DNA of 40,460 nucleotides, from NCBI RefSeq assembly GCF_000311785.1, contig NZ_HE978544.1, positions 33,359 to 73,818 on the forward strand. Reading direction: 5' to 3'. A program made the position numbers and the translations under genes. The notes under the pieces are model-generated. The model did no database searches and was not told the origin of the DNA. It saw nothing but the letters and a program-made list of their open reading frames with translations. This DNA is from Brevibacillus massiliensis (GTDB lineage: Bacteria > Bacillota > Bacilli > Brevibacillales > Brevibacillaceae). Shown here in pieces: positions 38,166 to 40,460 of this stretch (its first letter is position 1; each line of letters starts with the position of its first letter).

Positions 38166-40247
38166 TTACTTTCCTCCTTTTTTTTCACAGATGATATAAC
38201 CCAGATTATCAACTTGTGCAGTCCATTCGGGTTCCAAAACAAACGTAGAGTCAAATTGTTGAATAATTGCAGGTCCTTCAAACGATTTGTTAACTGGAAT
38301 TTTATATCTGTCATAAACGGGCACCGGATAAAATCCTGATTCTCCATTTTGGGTTACGTACATTTTGTTTTCTCCAACTAGCGCATCTTTTAGATCACGA
38401 GAGTTGCAATTAAAATCCGCTGGCCGCAACGGATTAAGTACGCCTACTCCTGTGGCACCAATATTCACGATCTCAACCAGTTCTTTGTTTTCATAGGAGT
38501 AACCGTAACGGTCAAGGTGAAAACGATGAAATTTATTAATCGTTTCTCTAATCATCCTTTCCGAAACCTCACCGTTGGAAGGAAGATCAACAGGTACCCT
38601 AATTTCAAACGCTTGACCCCAATAGCGGAAATCTATAAAACAGAGAATTTTAAGATTTTCCTCATTAAATCCTTCATTTTTTAGATAATTTACCGATTTT
38701 TCACAAACTATCTTAAATTCGGACTGGAGTTTTTCAATATCTAGGTCGTCTTCCCGTTGGACATCTGTTATTACTTCATCTGCTCTAATGTCTGTTAAAA
38801 GTAACCCTTCGGCTGAAGTTAAACCGGGAAGTAGAGGAACAATGATCCTCTTAATTTTTAAAATATCGGCGGATCGGCAAGCATGTAATCCACCAGCACC
38901 GCCATACGGATACAGCGTAAACATCCTGGGATCTTGTCCTCTGGAAATTGACACCACATTAATTCCCCTGGCTATATTTTCGGTTCCTATTTGGATAATC
39001 CCTTCGGCTGCTTCTTCTACAGTTAATTTTAGGGGAACTGCAATTTTTTCTTCTATGACTTTTCTGGATGCCTCTCTGTTCAGTACTACGCTTCCGTCTG
39101 CCAATGAAGTGGGAATGCGGCCCAATACAAGATGAGCATCTGTTATGGTAGGTTGTTCACCGCCGAATCCATAACAAGCCGGTCCGGGTTCAGATCCTGC
39201 ACTTTCTGGTCCCACCCTTAAACTATTCCCCGCTGTCAACCATGCAATAGATCCGCCGCCAGCACCGACTGTGGTCATATCGACCATCGGTGTTTTGATG
39301 TTGTAAACATCAATTTGACCCTCCGTGAGCATCTTTGGTTCTCCGTTTTCAATCAGACAAATATCGGTGCTGGTTCCACCCATATCAAGTGTGATTAGAT
39401 TGGAAAAATCACTTGTTTTTGCTAAGGATGCCGCCGATACCACGCCAGCTGCGGGTCCCGACAGAACCGCACTAATCGGCTGTCTTTTAATGGTTTCGCT
39501 ATCAGTTAATCCTCCGCTGGATTGCATGATGTAAAAATGTGTTCTGGTTTGAGTGTTTTCAAGTTGTTCTGTTAATTTTTCCACATAGCTTGAAAGTAAC
39601 GGCATCAGACCCGTATTCAAACAAGTACTGACCGTACGTTCATATTCCCGATATTCCCTGATGACGTCAGTCGAAATTGAGACATAGCAGGAAGGATATT
39701 CATCTTTTATAATCTCACGAACTTTTTCTTCGTGTGAAGGATTCCTATAAGAATTTAATAATGACACGGCTATGGCGGGGACACCTATTTCTTTGAATTC
39801 TCTGGCAACTTCTCTTACAGCTTCTTCGTCCAAAGGCCGTATTTCGTCACCTTTGTAGTCCAATCGACCCGGGACTTCTCTGACTAATTCAAGAGGAACT
39901 ACACGAGGCGGTTTAATCCATGTAACAATATCACCAAAATCACCCGGTACCGTTTGCCGTGCACATTCCAACATTTCTCTGTATCCGCTCGTTACAATCA
40001 AACCCATTTCGCTATACTTACTCTCAAGGATTGCATTGGTTGCAACGGTTGTACCATGCATGACCATGGATATGTCGGATGATTGAATACCCATCTCCCT
40101 TAAGGATTGAATCCCATTCAGGAAACTTTCTGAAGGATTTTTTGGTGTTGATCGGACTTTTAATGCTTTTCTGCTGCCTGTTTTCTCATTAAAAGCTACT
40201 ACGTCCGTAAACGTACCTCCGATATCAATTCCAATTCTCCATGACAT
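38166..40247 (-). CDS. hyuA: Hydantoinase A/oxoprolinase-type ATPase subunit
   Basis: The 693-residue protein is a HyuA-type ATP-binding subunit of the actin/Hsp70-like fold. Phosphate-binding segments are RIGIDIGGTFTDVV (5-18) and LDMGGTSTDICLIE (about 287-300). VMHGTTVATNAILE, TVGAGGGSIAWL and RGQDPRMFTLYPYGGAGG are further conserved blocks. With HyuB it would hydrolyse a ring amide through a phosphorylated intermediate, or carboxylate a ketone if additional subunits existed; none is visible. GGGAGG lies 7-8 nt upstream of the ATG at 40247. A sigma-54 promoter candidate stands about 120 nt upstream. The gene is distinctly AT-rich. Confidence 0.92.
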   Translation of the reverse strand: MSWRIGIDIGGTFTDVVAFNEKTGSRKALKVRSTPKNPSESFLNGIQSLREMGIQSSDISMVMHGTTVATNAILESKYSEMGLIVTSGYREMLECARQTVPGDFGDIVTWIKPPRVVPLELVREVPGRLDYKGDEIRPLDEEAVREVAREFKEIGVPAIAVSLLNSYRNPSHEEKVREIIKDEYPSCYVSISTDVIREYREYERTVSTCLNTGLMPLLSSYVEKLTEQLENTQTRTHFYIMQSSGGLTDSETIKRQPISAVLSGPAAGVVSAASLAKTSDFSNLITLDMGGTSTDICLIENGEPKMLTEGQIDVYNIKTPMVDMTTVGAGGGSIAWLTAGNSLRVGPESAGSEPGPACYGFGGEQPTITDAHLVLGRIPTSLADGSVVLNREASRKVIEEKIAVPLKLTVEEAAEGIIQIGTENIARGINVVSISRGQDPRMFTLYPYGGAGGLHACRSADILKIKRIIVPLLPGLTSAEGLLLTDIRADEVITDVQREDDLDIEKLQSEFKIVCEKSVNYLKNEGFNEENLKILCFIDFRYWGQAFEIRVPVDLPSNGEVSERMIRETINKFHRFHLDRYGYSYENKELVEIVNIGATGVGVLNPLRPADFNCNSRDLKDALVGENKMYVTQNGESGFYPVPVYDRYKIPVNKSFEGPAIIQQFDSTFVLEPEWTAQVDNLGYIICEKKGGK

Positions 40248-40365
40248 TGGTATACCTCCCTCAATGTTTAAAATAGGTTTTATTTCCTGTCCTTGCAGAG
40301 TCTCTTCTGATCAATTTCCAGTTACTTTTTTCCACATCCCCCCTGACAAGGCTCTAATGCCGAAA

Positions 40366-40381
40366 ATCAATAACAGTGCCA
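40366..40381 (-). promoter_or_regulatory. Candidate sigma-54 (SigL) -24/-12 promoter of hyuAB
   Basis: On the minus strand TGGCAC (40376-40381) is followed by 5 nt and TTGAT (40366-40370). The consensus is TGGCAC-N5-TTGCW, so only one key base differs. The predicted start is near 40355. The rest of 40248-40460 is AT-rich and without genes; an enhancer site for the activator could lie beyond the window edge. Confidence 0.6.
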
Positions 40382-40460
40382 TTTATTTTCGGATACTGGA
40401 TCCAATATTTATTATAAAATAAACAGAAATATTTTTCAATTAATAATTTTCCCATTATTA

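Overview
The window reads as chromosome from a Gram-positive, endospore-forming Bacillales bacterium, most like Brevibacillus or a relative. The evidence is strong AGGAGG-type ribosome binding sites, frequent GTG and TTG starts, an S-box (SAM-I) riboswitch before a sulfur gene, a YheC/YheD-type spore-associated ATP-grasp protein, a YtaF-like protein, UPF0173 and DUF4931 proteins, and SCO/CtaG/YtkA cytochrome-oxidase assembly genes. The taxon is inferred from gene content only. Most of the window is moderately GC-rich. The stretches at about 1-1,700, 16,000-17,100 and 34,900-40,460 are clearly AT-richer and look acquired.

Layout. 1-1,560: three small secreted or membrane genes on the minus strand. 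1,830-5,821: minus-strand yheC-like gene, rhodanese and a cytochrome bd-type oxidase (cydA-cydB). 5,976-7,511: SAM-riboswitch-controlled O-acetylhomoserine sulfhydrylase. 7,574-7,948: a decayed gene. 8,277-11,501: minus-strand nitronate monooxygenase, LysR regulator and citrate synthase with a LysR-type operator. 11,958-12,983: a secreted protein with a copper-amine-oxidase-N-like domain. 13,045-15,330: remains of an IS200/IS605 element and an acyl-CoA ligase. 15,500-17,720: a degraded XRE regulator and an AT-rich secreted protein, bracketed by two diverged copies of a ~140-bp repeat. 17,748-21,715: a MarR-controlled drug-efflux operon (MarR, short HlyD-like adaptor, lipoprotein adaptor, DHA2 pump). 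21,908-24,225: SGNH hydrolase, DUF4931 protein and UPF0173 hydrolase. 24,439-25,435: a response-regulator stub joined tail-to-tail to a histidine kinase. 25,614-30,112: SCO, CtaG, SCO, YtkA/FixH-like lipoprotein, thioredoxin-like protein, MauE-like protein, and a DapF homologue lacking its middle. 30,138-31,601: glutamine amidotransferase and YtaF-like protein. 31,616-34,854: two XRE regulators with clear operator candidates, and an HD-GYP-like gene with a damaged HD motif. 34,940-40,381: a C45-family acyltransferase and an ATP-dependent hydantoinase/oxoprolinase pair (hyuB, hyuA) behind a probable sigma-54 promoter.

How the genes work together. The oxidase-maturation operon (two Cu chaperone-like SCO proteins, CtaG, a YtkA lipoprotein, a CxxC thioredoxin and a MauE-like membrane protein) and cydAB both serve respiration. 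The last operon looks like an inducible pathway for opening a lactam, hydantoin or other amide compound. The 31.6-34.9 kb segment is a compact regulatory island: two DNA-binding regulators sit beside palindromic sites that can be read directly.

Gene decay is a recurring theme: a truncated tnpA, two genes with in-frame stops, a chimeric receiver stub, a dapF with an internal deletion and a possible VOC fragment. I found no CRISPR array, tRNA, rRNA, intact transposon or recognisable defence system. The best candidates for something new are the C45/HyuAB cluster, the S24-like regulator with its twin operators driving an HD-GYP-like protein, and the oxidase-maturation operon.
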